NCBI RefSeq assembly: GCF_040394755.1
Contig: NZ_JBEBRQ010000023.1
Source: Castellaniella defragrans_A
GTDB taxonomy: Bacteria > Pseudomonadota > Gammaproteobacteria > Burkholderiales > Burkholderiaceae_B
Length of the DNA: 46,404 bases
Direction: 5' to 3' (one strand)
Shown: piece after piece, positions 16,010-24,602 of the stretch
Position numbering within the stretch: position 1 is the stretch's first letter
Layout: every line of letters starts with the position of its first letter
Program-made: the position numbers and the translations under genes
Notes under the pieces: model-generated
The model's input: only the letters and a program-made list of their open reading frames with translations
What the model was told of the DNA's origin: nothing
Database searches by the model: none

Positions 16010-17140
16010 TTAGAGGTTACCGAGAGCGATGCGCAGCATCCGGCGCAACGGCTCGGCCGCGCCCCACAGCAACTGATCCCCCACCGTGAATGCGCTGAGG
16101 TATTCAGGCCCCATCGACAGCTTGCGCAACCGCCCGACAGGGATATCCAGTGTGCCGGTTACCGCCACAGGCGTCAATGCGCGCATCGAGGATTCCTTGT
16201 CGTTGGGCACCAGGCGCGCCCATTCGGTCCCCGCGCGCACGACATCATTGATTTCGTCCATGGGCACATCGCGGCGCAGCTTGATCGTCAGGGCCTGGCT
16301 GTGGCAACGCATCGCGCCGATGCGCACGCACAATCCGTCGACGGGCACCGGATCCCGGTCGAAGCCGGCGCCGCGGCCGAGGATCTTGTTGGTTTCGGCG
16401 CCGCCCTTCCATTCCTCGCGCGACATGCCGTTGCCCAGATCCTTGTCGATCCAGGGGATCAGGCTGCCGCCCAGCGGCACGCCGAAATTTTCCTGCGGCA
16501 GGGCCGGGTCCTGCTGGGCGGCCAGCACGCCCCGGTCGATTTCGAGGATGGCCGAAGCCGGGTCGTCGAGCAGGCCGCCGACCGCCCGATTGAGCAGGCC
16601 GAACTGCGTCAGGAGCTCGCGCATGTGGCGCGCACCGCCGCCGGAAGCGGCCTGGTAAGTCATGCTGGTCATCCACTCGACCATGTCGTGCTTGAACAGC
16701 CCCGCCAGGCCCATGAGCATACAGCTCACGGTGCAATTGCCGCCGATGTAGTTGCGCACGCCGCGACGCATCGCCTCGTCGATGACGGCGCGATTCACCG
16801 GATCGAGCACGATGATGGCGTCGTCCTGCATACGCAGGGTGCTGGCCGCGTCGATCCAGAGGCCGTCCCAGCCGGCGGCGCGCAGCTTGGGATAGACCGC
16901 GCTGGTGTAGTCGCCACCCTGGGCCGTGAGAATGATGGGCAGTTTGCGCAAGGCCTCGATGTCGTACGCGTCGGCCAGCGCCGGCGCGCCATCGGCCCAA
17001 TCGGGGGCCGCTCCACCCGCATTGCTGGTGGAAAAGAACACCGGCTCGAACAAGGAAAAATCGTTCTCGTCGCGCATGCGCTGCATGAGGACGGACCCCA
17101 CCATGCCGCGCCATCCGACCAAACCTACCGCCTGTGCCAT
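16010..17140 (-). CDS. asd: Aspartate-semialdehyde dehydrogenase
   Basis: This cytosolic NADPH-dependent enzyme reduces aspartyl phosphate to aspartate semialdehyde on the way to lysine, diaminopimelate, threonine and methionine. The product is 376 residues. The N-terminal nucleotide-binding loop is VGLVGWRGMVGSVL, the active-site cysteine lies in GGNCTVSCML, and the conserved catalytic His segment is RIGAMRCHSQALTIKL. This is the Gram-negative Asd type (E. coli about 367 residues). The start at 17140 follows a GGATGG stretch and gives the family N-terminus; the open frame continues upstream with no resemblance to Asd. Confidence 0.96.
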   Translation of the reverse strand: MAQAVGLVGWRGMVGSVLMQRMRDENDFSLFEPVFFSTSNAGGAAPDWADGAPALADAYDIEALRKLPIILTAQGGDYTSAVYPKLRAAGWDGLWIDAASTLRMQDDAIIVLDPVNRAVIDEAMRRGVRNYIGGNCTVSCMLMGLAGLFKHDMVEWMTSMTYQAASGGGARHMRELLTQFGLLNRAVGGLLDDPASAILEIDRGVLAAQQDPALPQENFGVPLGGSLIPWIDKDLGNGMSREEWKGGAETNKILGRGAGFDRDPVPVDGLCVRIGAMRCHSQALTIKLRRDVPMDEINDVVRAGTEWARLVPNDKESSMRALTPVAVTGTLDIPVGRLRKLSMGPEYLSAFTVGDQLLWGAAEPLRRMLRIALGNL

Positions 17141-17217
17141 ATTGCCCATCCAAACCGAAAAAATGTAGAAAATGCTTATTCTAATGCCTTCCGGGCGCAT
17201 GCGCCCGGACCGGTGGA

Positions 17218-18291
17218 TTACAGAGCGGCCAGCACGGCATCGCCCATCTGGCTGGTCGAAACCCGTGTCGTTCCCGCCTCGTGGATATCGGCGGTGCGCA
17301 GGCCATCGGCCAGCACCGACTGGACGGCGGCCTCGATGCGCGCGGCCGCCTGTGGCGCCTCCAATGAATAGCGCAGCAGCATGGCCGCCGACAGAATGGT
17401 GGCCAGCGGATTGGCGACGCCCTGCCCCGCGATGTCCGGCGCCGACCCGTGGCTGGGTTCGTACAGCCCCTGCCTGCTGGCGTTCAGCGAGGCCGAGGGC
17501 AACATGCCGATCGAGCCGGTCAGCATCGCCGCTTCGTCCGACAGGATGTCGCCGAACAGATTGCCGGTGACGATCACATCAAAGGCCTTGGGCGCGCGCA
17601 CCAGTTGCATGGCGGCGTTGTCCACGTACATGTGCGAAAGCTCGACATTGGGATATTCGCGCGCCACGTCGGTGACGATGTCGCGCCAGAACTGCGAGGT
17701 CTCGAGCACGTTGGCCTTGTCCACGCTGCACAGGCGCCCGCGCCGGCCGGCGGCGGCCTGGAAAGCCACATGGGCGATGCGGCGCACCTCGGTTTCCGCA
17801 TAATGCATGGTGTCGTAGCCCTGGCGATCGCCCTTGAAGGGGCCATCATCCAGGGTCCGCACGCCGCGCGGCTGACCGAAGTAGATATCGCCAGTGAGCT
17901 CGCGCACGATCAGGATGTCCAGGCCCGCGACCACCTCGGGTTTCAGGGACGAGGCGTTGGCCAGTTCGGGATACAGGATCGCGGGGCGCAGATTGGCGAA
18001 CAGGCCCAGGGCCTTGCGCAGCCCCAGAACCGCCTGCTCGGGACGCAGGGCGCGTTCGAGCGAGTCGTACTTCCAGTCGCCCACCGCGCCGAACAGCACG
18101 GCCGCGGCGCCCTGCGCCAGCGCCAGCGTCTCGGGCGGCAAAGGATGCCCGTGCAGGGCGTAGGCCGCGCCGCCCACCGGCGCCTCGACGAGCTCCAGAT
18201 CGAGGTCCAGAGCGCGCAGGACGCGCACGGCCTGCTCGACGATCTCGGGGCCGATGCCGTCGCCCGGCAATACCGCAATGCGAAAACTCAT
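17218..18291 (-). CDS. leuB: 3-isopropylmalate dehydrogenase
   Basis: This enzyme oxidatively decarboxylates 3-isopropylmalate to 2-oxoisocaproate in leucine synthesis, using NAD and Mg. The 357-residue product has the expected beta-decarboxylating dehydrogenase features: LPGDGIGPEI at the N-terminus, the arginine-containing ELTGDIYFGQPRG, the DKANVL lysine motif, the metal-binding TGNLFGDILSDEAAML segment, and the NAD-site EPSHGSAPDIAGQGVANP. The start at 18291 has AGGA upstream, separated from the ATG by a T-rich/A-rich stretch. It is the last leu gene in the order leuC-leuD-leuB, followed by asd after 77 bp. Confidence 0.97.
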   Translation of the reverse strand: MSFRIAVLPGDGIGPEIVEQAVRVLRALDLDLELVEAPVGGAAYALHGHPLPPETLALAQGAAAVLFGAVGDWKYDSLERALRPEQAVLGLRKALGLFANLRPAILYPELANASSLKPEVVAGLDILIVRELTGDIYFGQPRGVRTLDDGPFKGDRQGYDTMHYAETEVRRIAHVAFQAAAGRRGRLCSVDKANVLETSQFWRDIVTDVAREYPNVELSHMYVDNAAMQLVRAPKAFDVIVTGNLFGDILSDEAAMLTGSIGMLPSASLNASRQGLYEPSHGSAPDIAGQGVANPLATILSAAMLLRYSLEAPQAAARIEAAVQSVLADGLRTADIHEAGTTRVSTSQMGDAVLAAL

Positions 18292-18341
18292 GTTTTTTTC
18301 CTGTCGGAGGTCAGTCAAAGTGAAGCAAGGTCAGCGTGTCA

Positions 18342-18995
18342 TCAAGCGTTCTGGACATGCTTGGCCAGCCAGGGATGGCGCGCCAGACGCTCGGCCTCGA
18401 AGGCGCGGATCCTGTCGGCGCGCAGCAACGTCTGGCCGATCTCGTCCAGACCTTTGAGCAGGGACTGCTTGCGATACGCGTCGATCTCGAAAGGCGACTC
18501 GGTGCCGTCCGGGGCGATCACCCGCTGGCGCTCGAGATCGATGGTCAGCGTGTATCCCGGGAAGGCCTTGACCTCGTCGAACAACCGCGCAACCCTGGAC
18601 TCGGGCAGCACGATGGGCAACAGGCCGTTCTTGAAGCTGTTGTTGAAAAAGATGTCCGCGAACGACGGCGCGATGATGGCGCGAAAACCGAATTGCTGCA
18701 GCGCCCAGGGCGCGTGTTCGCGGCTGGAGCCGCAGCCGAAGTTCTTGCGCGCCAGCAGGATCGAGGCCCCTTTGTAGCGCGGCTGGTTCAGCACAAAATC
18801 GGGATTCAGCGGCCGGCGTGTGTTGTCCATGCCGGGTTCGCCATGATCCAGATAACGCAGTTCGTCGAACAGGTTCGGGCCGAAACCCGTGCGCTTGATC
18901 GATTTGAGGAACTGCTTGGGAATGATCAGATCGGTGTCGACGTTCTCGCGGTCCAGCGGGGCGACCAGACCCTGGTGTGTCGTGAAGGCTTGCAT
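18342..18995 (-). CDS. leuD: 3-isopropylmalate dehydratase small subunit
   Basis: This is the small subunit of isopropylmalate isomerase, which with LeuC interconverts 2- and 3-isopropylmalate. The 217-residue product begins with the family's LVAPLDRENVDTDLIIPKQFLK and contains the swivelling-domain motif GCGSSREHAPWAL near residue 75 and FADIFFNNSFKNGLLPI. Length matches bacterial LeuD. It starts 10 bp after leuC, preceded by a GGAG-containing sequence, so the two subunits are made from one message. Confidence 0.97.
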   Translation of the reverse strand: MQAFTTHQGLVAPLDRENVDTDLIIPKQFLKSIKRTGFGPNLFDELRYLDHGEPGMDNTRRPLNPDFVLNQPRYKGASILLARKNFGCGSSREHAPWALQQFGFRAIIAPSFADIFFNNSFKNGLLPIVLPESRVARLFDEVKAFPGYTLTIDLERQRVIAPDGTESPFEIDAYRKQSLLKGLDEIGQTLLRADRIRAFEAERLARHPWLAKHVQNA

Positions 18996-19005
18996 GATGA
19001 GGCTC

Positions 19006-20409
19006 CTAGCTCAAACGGCGGACGTCGACGAAATGGCCCGCCACCGCCGCGGCGGCGGCCATGGCAGGACTGACCAGATGGGTCCTGCCGCCCTGCCCCT
19101 GACGGCCCTCGAAATTACGGTTCGAGGTCGAGGCGCAGCGCTCGCCGGGCTCGAGCCGGTCGGCATTCATGGCCAGACACATCGAACAGCCGGGTTCGCG
19201 CCATTCGAATCCGGCGGCCAGAAAGATCTGGTCAAGGCCCTCGCGCTCGGCCTGGGCCTTGACCAGCCCCGAGCCCGGAACCACCATCGCCTGGCGCACA
19301 TTGGCGGCCACCCGACGGCCCTTGGCCACGGCGGCGGCGGCGCGCAGGTCCTCGATGCGCGCATTGGTGCACGAGCCGATGAACACGCGGTCCACGCGGA
19401 TGTCGGTCATCGGCGTATTGGGCTCGAGCCCCATGTACTGCAATGCGCGCTCCATGCCGCCGCGGCTGACCGCGTCCTTTTCTTTTTCGGGATCGGGCAC
19501 CCGGCCATCGATCGGCAGGACCATTTCGGGCGAGGTGCCCCAGCTGACCTGGGGCGCGATCTGCGCGGCGTCGATCTCGACCACCCGGTCGAAGCTGGCG
19601 TCCGGATCGGAATGCAGGGTGCGCCAGTACGCCACCGCCTGGTCCCACGAGGCCCCTTCGGGGGCGTAGGGCCGGCCCTTGAAATAATCGATCGTGGTCT
19701 GGTCCACGGCCACCATGCCCGAGCGCGCGCCGGCCTCGATCGCCATATTGCAGACGGTCATGCGTCCCTCCATGGACAGCGCGCGCACGGTGCTGCCGCC
19801 GAATTCGATGGCATAGCCCGTGCCGCCCGCCGTGCCGATGCGGCCGATCACGTAGAGGATCAGGTCCTTGGCCGTACAGCCGAAAGGCAGCCGGCCCTCG
19901 ACGCGCACCAGCATGCTGCGGCTTTTCTTCATCAGCAGCGTCTGCGTGGCGAGCACATGCTCGACCTCGGAGGTGCCGATCCCAAAGGCCAGCGCGCCCA
20001 TCGCGCCGTGGGTGCTGGTGTGCGAATCGCCGCAAACCACGGTCATCCCGGGCAGGGTCGCCCCCTGCTCGGGGCCGATGACGTGGACGATGCCCTGGCG
20101 CCGGTCATTCATCCGAAACTGGGTGATGCCGTAGGTTTCGCAGTTTTTGTCGAGGGTATCGACCTGCAGGCGCGAGACCGGGTCCTGGATCCCTTCGCTG
20201 CGCGCCGAGGTCGGCACATTGTGGTCGGCAACCGCGAGGTTGGCATCAATGCGCCAGGGTTTGCGCCCGGCCAGATCCAGCCCCTCGAAGGCCTGCGGGC
20301 TGGTGACCTCATGCACCAGATGGCGGTCGATATACAGCAAACAGGTGCCGTCCTCGCCCTGATCCACCACGTGGGCGTCCCAGAGCTTGTCATACAGGGT
20401 TTGTGCCAT
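19006..20409 (-). CDS. leuC: 3-isopropylmalate dehydratase large subunit
   Basis: This is the aconitase-family large subunit that holds the 4Fe-4S cluster of isopropylmalate isomerase. The 467-residue product starts MAQTLYDKLWDAHVV. Substrate and cluster motifs include CGDSHTSTHGA, the cluster cysteine in FIGSCTNARIEDL, and the CxxC pair in GCSMCLAMN. The start at 20409 gives the normal N-terminus and has a GGAAAC sequence upstream; the longer open frame does not add family sequence. A candidate promoter sits about 55 bp upstream. No obvious leucine-rich leader peptide with Leu-codon run was seen in the 239-bp gap to the M48 gene. Confidence 0.97.
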   Translation of the reverse strand: MAQTLYDKLWDAHVVDQGEDGTCLLYIDRHLVHEVTSPQAFEGLDLAGRKPWRIDANLAVADHNVPTSARSEGIQDPVSRLQVDTLDKNCETYGITQFRMNDRRQGIVHVIGPEQGATLPGMTVVCGDSHTSTHGAMGALAFGIGTSEVEHVLATQTLLMKKSRSMLVRVEGRLPFGCTAKDLILYVIGRIGTAGGTGYAIEFGGSTVRALSMEGRMTVCNMAIEAGARSGMVAVDQTTIDYFKGRPYAPEGASWDQAVAYWRTLHSDPDASFDRVVEIDAAQIAPQVSWGTSPEMVLPIDGRVPDPEKEKDAVSRGGMERALQYMGLEPNTPMTDIRVDRVFIGSCTNARIEDLRAAAAVAKGRRVAANVRQAMVVPGSGLVKAQAEREGLDQIFLAAGFEWREPGCSMCLAMNADRLEPGERCASTSNRNFEGRQGQGGRTHLVSPAMAAAAAVAGHFVDVRRLS

Positions 20410-20464
20410 GATCGTGTTTCCGGAAAAGTCGCCGGACGCGCCCGAACGCGCGCCCATCGGATGC

Positions 20465-20492
20465 ATTATGGCAGTCCCGCGCGGGGGGACAA
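20465..20492 (-). promoter_or_regulatory. Candidate promoter of leuCDB
   Basis: The minus strand carries TTGTCC (20492-20487) and CATAAT (20470-20465) separated by 16 bp. They match sigma-70 boxes at four and five of six positions. The predicted leader is about 50 nt. The stretch between 20493 and 20648 holds a long imperfect hairpin (CGTCTGG paired with CCAGACG) and the GGGTACCC palindrome, but no clear attenuator. Confidence 0.45.
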
Positions 20493-20648
20493 GACCATTG
20501 GTGATTCTAGTATCTGGAGTACCAGGGTACCCGGATGGAGGGATTATTGCTGGTTTTGATGGGGAGGATGATTGAGTTCATGGGCCGCGTCTGGTGGAAA
20601 AAATCTCTGTCCCCGCCCCTCCAGACGATCCGGCCGCAAGCCGCAACC

Positions 20649-21476
20649 CTATTTTTTCGAAGCCTGCTGATAAAGCGGCAACACCTTGGCCGAGGCCTGT
20701 TCGAGATCCGTGATCCGGCTGCCCGACGAGGGGTGGGTGGACAGGAGCTCGAGACCGCCCCCATCGCCGAGCTGCGCCATCTTTTGCCACAAAGTCACGG
20801 CCGCGCGCGGATCGTAGCCAGCGCGCGCGGCCAGCTCGACGCCGATCCGGTCGGCCTCGGTCTCGTTCGAACGGCTGTTGGGCAGCGTGAACATCACCCG
20901 GCTGAGCGTCGACCCCAGATCGGCGGTCGCCTGGCTGCCGGTGACGGCCGCCAGGATGGAAATCCCCATCTGGGTCGCCATCTGGCGGGAAACCTGCTCG
21001 CGCGCATGTTCGCGCAAAGCGTGGGCGATTTCGTGCCCCAGGACCGCCGCCAGTTCGGCATCCGTGGGCTTGATCTGGGTGAGCAGGCCCGTGTAGACGG
21101 CGATCTTGCCACCCGGCATGCACCAGGCATTGACCTCGCTCGAAGTCAGCACGTGAGTTTCCCAATGCCAACTCTTGGCATCCTGGCGGAAGGTCCCGAC
21201 CTGCTGAATCAGGCGCTGGGTGATGGCCTGGACACGGCGGGTCTGGCCGGCATCGCGGTCCAGGGCCTTTTGCGCCCGCGCCTGATCCAGCAAGGTCTGA
21301 TACTGCGATGCCGCCTCGCGCTCGAGATCGGCTGCGGACACCATGCTCGACATGTATTGTGTCCGCTCGACCCCGACCAGCCCGGACTGGGTCGTCTGGA
21401 CCTGGGCGCAAGCACCCAGCAAACCGGTCAACGTCACGGGAAGAATCAGATTACGTATGCGCAAAAACAGATTCAT
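20649..21476 (-). CDS. M48-family zinc metallopeptidase, predicted lipoprotein (LoiP/YggG-like)
   Basis: This predicted membrane-anchored metalloprotease has 275 residues. The signal peptide ends in a lipobox-like LLGAC, placing the lipidated cysteine near residue 23. The zinc motif HEIAHALREH is near residue 148, and the third ligand region is NETEADRIGVELAARAGYDP. Downstream, THPSSGSRI is the family's conserved C-terminal histidine motif. Related E. coli proteins (LoiP, BepA) act on outer-membrane proteins. That role here is by analogy. It lies between aroC and leuC, both in the same direction. Confidence 0.92.
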   Translation of the reverse strand: MNLFLRIRNLILPVTLTGLLGACAQVQTTQSGLVGVERTQYMSSMVSAADLEREAASQYQTLLDQARAQKALDRDAGQTRRVQAITQRLIQQVGTFRQDAKSWHWETHVLTSSEVNAWCMPGGKIAVYTGLLTQIKPTDAELAAVLGHEIAHALREHAREQVSRQMATQMGISILAAVTGSQATADLGSTLSRVMFTLPNSRSNETEADRIGVELAARAGYDPRAAVTLWQKMAQLGDGGGLELLSTHPSSGSRITDLEQASAKVLPLYQQASKK

Positions 21477-21492
21477 GGAGCCTCCAGGTGAG

Positions 21493-22560
21493 TCAAGCGT
21501 CCTGGCCGCATTGGCCGCGATGGCGCAAGGCGTGATCCATCAGGACGATGGCGAGCAGGGCCTCGGCGATGGGCGTGGCCCGGATCGCCACGCAGGGATC
21601 GTGGCGCCCCAGGGTCTGAACCATGACGGGTTCGCCCGCCCGATTGATCGAATGGCGTTCGATGCGGATACTGGAGGTCGGTTTGATCGCCAGCGAAACC
21701 TGGATGTCCTGGCCCGAGGAAATGCCGCCCAGCACGCCGCCCGCGTGATTGCTCATGAAGCCGTCCGGGCCGATCTCATCGCCATTTTCCGAGCCGCGCA
21801 GCGTGATGCAATCGAAGCCCGCGCCGATCGACACGCCTTTGACGGCATTGAGTCCCATCATGGCATGGGCGATGTCGGCATCCAGCCGGTCGTAAAGGGG
21901 CTCGCCCCAGCCCGGCAACACGCCCTCGGCAACCACCTCGATGCGTGCGCCGATCGAGTCTCCCTCATGGCGCAGGTCGTCCATGAAAGCCTCGAGCTGC
22001 GGCACGATGGCAGCATTGGGCGCGAAAAAAGGATTGCGCGCCACCTCGTCCCAGGATTCGAAAGGAATCGGAATCGGACCGAGCTGGCTCATGTAGCCGC
22101 GAATGCGCACCCCGTGTTCGCGCGCCAGCCATTTGCGGGCAACCGCGCCCGCCGCCACGGTGGGTGCCGTCAGACGCGCCGACGACCGGCCGCCGCCCCG
22201 GGGGTCGCGCACGCCGTATTTCTTGAAATATGAAAAATCCGCATGGCCGGGCCGGAAGGTGTCGGCGATATTGCTGTAGTCCCCGCTGCGCGCATCGGTG
22301 TTGCGGATCAGCAAGCCGATGGGCGCGCCGGTGGTCACGCCCTCGAACACGCCCGAGAGGATCTCGACGGTGTCGGGCTCGCGCCGCTGGGTGACGTGAC
22401 GGGAGGTTCCGGGCCTGCGCCGGTCGAGTTCGGCCTGGATGTCGGCCTCGCACAGCTCCAGGCCCGGCGGGCAACCGTCGATCACCGCGCCGATCGCCGG
22501 CCCGTGGGATTCGCCGAAATTGGTGACGCTGAACAGTTTTCCGAGGGTGTTTCCGGACAT
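21493..22560 (-). CDS. aroC: Chorismate synthase
   Basis: This cytosolic enzyme uses reduced FMN to convert EPSP to chorismate, the last step of the shikimate pathway. The 355-residue product begins MSGNTLGKLFSVTNFGESHG, the chorismate synthase signature with its catalytic His. It also contains RPGHADFSYFKKYGVRDPRGGGRSSARLT and GGISSGQDIQVSLAIKPT, matching the other two family signatures. Length is typical. The 185-bp gap upstream contains two copies of a repeated hairpin-forming sequence, so part of the aroC leader or promoter region is derived from that repeat. Confidence 0.98.
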   Translation of the reverse strand: MSGNTLGKLFSVTNFGESHGPAIGAVIDGCPPGLELCEADIQAELDRRRPGTSRHVTQRREPDTVEILSGVFEGVTTGAPIGLLIRNTDARSGDYSNIADTFRPGHADFSYFKKYGVRDPRGGGRSSARLTAPTVAAGAVARKWLAREHGVRIRGYMSQLGPIPIPFESWDEVARNPFFAPNAAIVPQLEAFMDDLRHEGDSIGARIEVVAEGVLPGWGEPLYDRLDADIAHAMMGLNAVKGVSIGAGFDCITLRGSENGDEIGPDGFMSNHAGGVLGGISSGQDIQVSLAIKPTSSIRIERHSINRAGEPVMVQTLGRHDPCVAIRATPIAEALLAIVLMDHALRHRGQCGQDA

Positions 22561-22601
22561 GGGCGCGATATCGAAACGAAAGGGAATCGAGGCCCCGGCA
22601 A

Positions 22602-22641
22602 GGGAACCTCTGAACGAGTCCGGCAGAATTCAGGGGTTCCC
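22602..22641. repeat. Short copy of the GGGAACCTCTGA inverted-repeat element
   Basis: This 40-bp sequence starts GGGAACCTCTGAA and ends TTCAGGGGTTCCC, forming a 13-bp stem with one G-T wobble and a 14-nt loop. Both ends match the 156-bp element at 25863-26018, so it looks like an internally deleted copy. It lies between selO and aroC. Confidence 0.75.
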
Positions 22642-22704
22642 AAGAATTCGCCAGAAGGCACGGCAAGGATTTTCAGTGGCCAATTATGGCATTTTTCGGC
22701 GGCC

Positions 22705-22732
22705 GGGAAACCTCTGAGCGAATCCGGCGGGC
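22705..22732. repeat. Partial (one-ended) copy of the same repeat
   Basis: GGGAAACCTCTGAGCGAATCC and the following GGCGGGC resemble the left end of the element at 25863, with one inserted A and a few substitutions. No matching right end is seen before the selO stop at 22746. It is 63 bp from the short copy in the same gap. Confidence 0.65.
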
Positions 22733-22745
22733 AATGGGCCGCGGA

Positions 22746-24206
22746 TCAGGACGAGCAACTGACCGCGACCCCGGGCGTCCCTGCCGGCGGCGGCACGGCA
22801 TAGTCCGCCGCATCGGCGCGCTCGGTGTACGGATCGCGCAGCAAGGACAGCAGGCGCTCGATCCCGGCGGCGTCGCCCTGCTGCGCGGCCTCGATGGCGC
22901 GCTGCGCGAGATGATTGCGCAAAACGTAGAGCGGATTGGCGCGACGCATGTCGGCGCGGCGCTCGGCAGGAGCCCACTGCTGCCCCGCCAGGCGCGCGCG
23001 ATAGCGATCCAGCCAGACCTGCGCCGCGTCAGGCTCGGCGAACAGCGCGAGAAACGCCCCGGGCGCCTCGTCCGCATCGGCCAGATGCCGGAACGCCAGC
23101 GTGAAATCGGTTGTCTGCGCCTGCAGCAAGGACCACCAGGCGTCGGCCAGCGCCTCGTCGTCCTCGCGCCAATCGCGCAAGCCGAGCTTGCGCGCCAGCC
23201 CGCGATGATAAGCCGCCAGGAAATCGGCCTCGAAGGGCTCGAGGCTCGCCCGCAGGGATTCCTCGCTGCAACCCAGCACCATCAGGCTGCCCGCGAGGCG
23301 ATAGAGATTCCAGTGCGCCACGGCGGGCTGCGCATTCCAGGCATAGCGCCCGGCGGTATCGCTGTGGTTGCAGATGTGGCGCGCGTCGAATCCATCCATG
23401 AAGCCATAGGGGCCGTAATCCAGGGTCAGCCCCAGGACGGACATATTGTCCGTATTCATGACACCGTGGCAGAAACCCGCCAATTGCCACTGCGCAACCA
23501 GGGCCGCCGTGCGGCGCGTCACCGCGCGCAGGAACGCGGGGGCAGTCGCCTGCGCATCGCCCGCCTGGCGGCATTCGGGAAAGAAACGGTCCACCGCATA
23601 ATCGAGCAAGACCTTTTGCTGCGCGGGCGCATGGCCCCAATGCTCGAAATGGCCGAACCGCAGGAAGCTCGGCGCGACGCGCGTCACCACGGCGGCGGTC
23701 TCGACGGTTTCGCGGTAGACGGGATCGTCCGACACCACCAGGGCCAAAGCGCGCGTGGTAGGGATTCCCAGGCCGGCCATGGCCTCGCTGGCGAGATACT
23801 CGCGCACGCTAGAACGCAGCACGGCGCGGCCGTCGCCCATGCGCGCATAGGGCGTGCGGCCCGAGCCCTTGAGCTGGATCTCCCAGGTGGCCGCGGGGCC
23901 CTCGATCTCGCCCAGCAGATGCGCCCGCCCATCCCCCAACTGGCCGGCCCAGACGCCGAACTGGTGGCCGCTGTATACAGTGGCAATCGTGCGTCCGCCC
24001 GGCAGGGGCGACTGGCCCGCGCACACGGCGAGGAATTCCGGGGATGCCAGCACGGCCTCGTCCAGGCCCAGCAATCGCGCCACGTCCGGATTGGCGTGCA
24101 GCAGGCGCGGCGCGCCGGGCGGCGCCGGCAGGACCTGCGAATAGAACCCCTCGGGCAGGTCCGCGAAAGAATGGGCGACCCTCAGCCCCGCCAGGCTATG
24201 CGCCAT
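22746..24206 (-). CDS. selO: SelO/YdiU-family protein adenylyltransferase
   Basis: SelO is a pseudokinase-fold enzyme that transfers AMP from ATP to Ser/Thr/Tyr residues of protein substrates. The 486-residue product shows the family blocks: YSGHQFGVWAGQLGDGRA, EIQLKGSGRTPYAR.GDGRAVLRSS, GIPTTRAL, HGVMNTDNMS (catalytic Asn/metal region) and DYGPYGFMD with the metal-binding Asp. The product ends SCSS, equivalent to the C-terminal redox site that carries selenocysteine in vertebrate homologues. The start at 24206 overlaps the end of the DUF2069 gene by 11 bp; the upstream extension of the frame lacks family sequence. Confidence 0.95.
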   Translation of the reverse strand: MAHSLAGLRVAHSFADLPEGFYSQVLPAPPGAPRLLHANPDVARLLGLDEAVLASPEFLAVCAGQSPLPGGRTIATVYSGHQFGVWAGQLGDGRAHLLGEIEGPAATWEIQLKGSGRTPYARMGDGRAVLRSSVREYLASEAMAGLGIPTTRALALVVSDDPVYRETVETAAVVTRVAPSFLRFGHFEHWGHAPAQQKVLLDYAVDRFFPECRQAGDAQATAPAFLRAVTRRTAALVAQWQLAGFCHGVMNTDNMSVLGLTLDYGPYGFMDGFDARHICNHSDTAGRYAWNAQPAVAHWNLYRLAGSLMVLGCSEESLRASLEPFEADFLAAYHRGLARKLGLRDWREDDEALADAWWSLLQAQTTDFTLAFRHLADADEAPGAFLALFAEPDAAQVWLDRYRARLAGQQWAPAERRADMRRANPLYVLRNHLAQRAIEAAQQGDAAGIERLLSLLRDPYTERADAADYAVPPPAGTPGVAVSCSS

Positions 24207-24564
24207 GGCGCGCCGCCCGTTTGGCCGGACGCACGTAGAGAATGGCGCTGAGATACAGTCCCAGGGCAAACACGACCTCGAGCCCCGCCAGGGTGGCCGA
24301 AAGGGGCTGGAGATCGGACCAGAGGCGCACCAGCCCCTCCATCAGGTAGAGCAGACTGAGCATGGCGACCCACTGCATGGTGTAGAGACTGCCCTTGAGC
24401 ACGCCGCGCACGGCGAACAGCAAGGGAACCGCCTTGAGGGCCATCAGGGTTCCGCCCGGCCGCAGGGGCGCCCACCAGAGCTCCCATCCGACGCATAGAA
24501 TGATCAGGGCCGCCAGGCACACGACGGCGGTCTGGCGCAGGCCCGCGCTGAGTTCGACTTTCAT
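24196..24564 (-). CDS. DUF2069 family inner-membrane protein
   Basis: This predicted small membrane protein has 122 residues and four hydrophobic segments (about 13-27, 38-52, 60-78, 90-110) and a basic C-terminus (RPAKRAARHGA). The pattern WELWWAPLRPGG...LKAVPLLFAVRGVLKG...YTMQW matches DUF2069, a family of unknown function common in Beta- and Gammaproteobacteria. It is transcribed ahead of selO and overlaps its start, and is divergent from yihY with only 38 bp between the two start codons. Confidence 0.9.
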   Translation of the reverse strand: MKVELSAGLRQTAVVCLAALIILCVGWELWWAPLRPGGTLMALKAVPLLFAVRGVLKGSLYTMQWVAMLSLLYLMEGLVRLWSDLQPLSATLAGLEVVFALGLYLSAILYVRPAKRAARHGA

Positions 24565-24602
24565 CCTGTTATTATGAACTCAAACCCATCGCCTGGCCGC
24601 CC

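Noticed and set aside
20578..21411. Alternative open frame of similar length in the M48 peptidase region
   Set aside because: It is in another frame of the same strand; the frame carrying HEIAH, lipobox and signal peptide is the real one.
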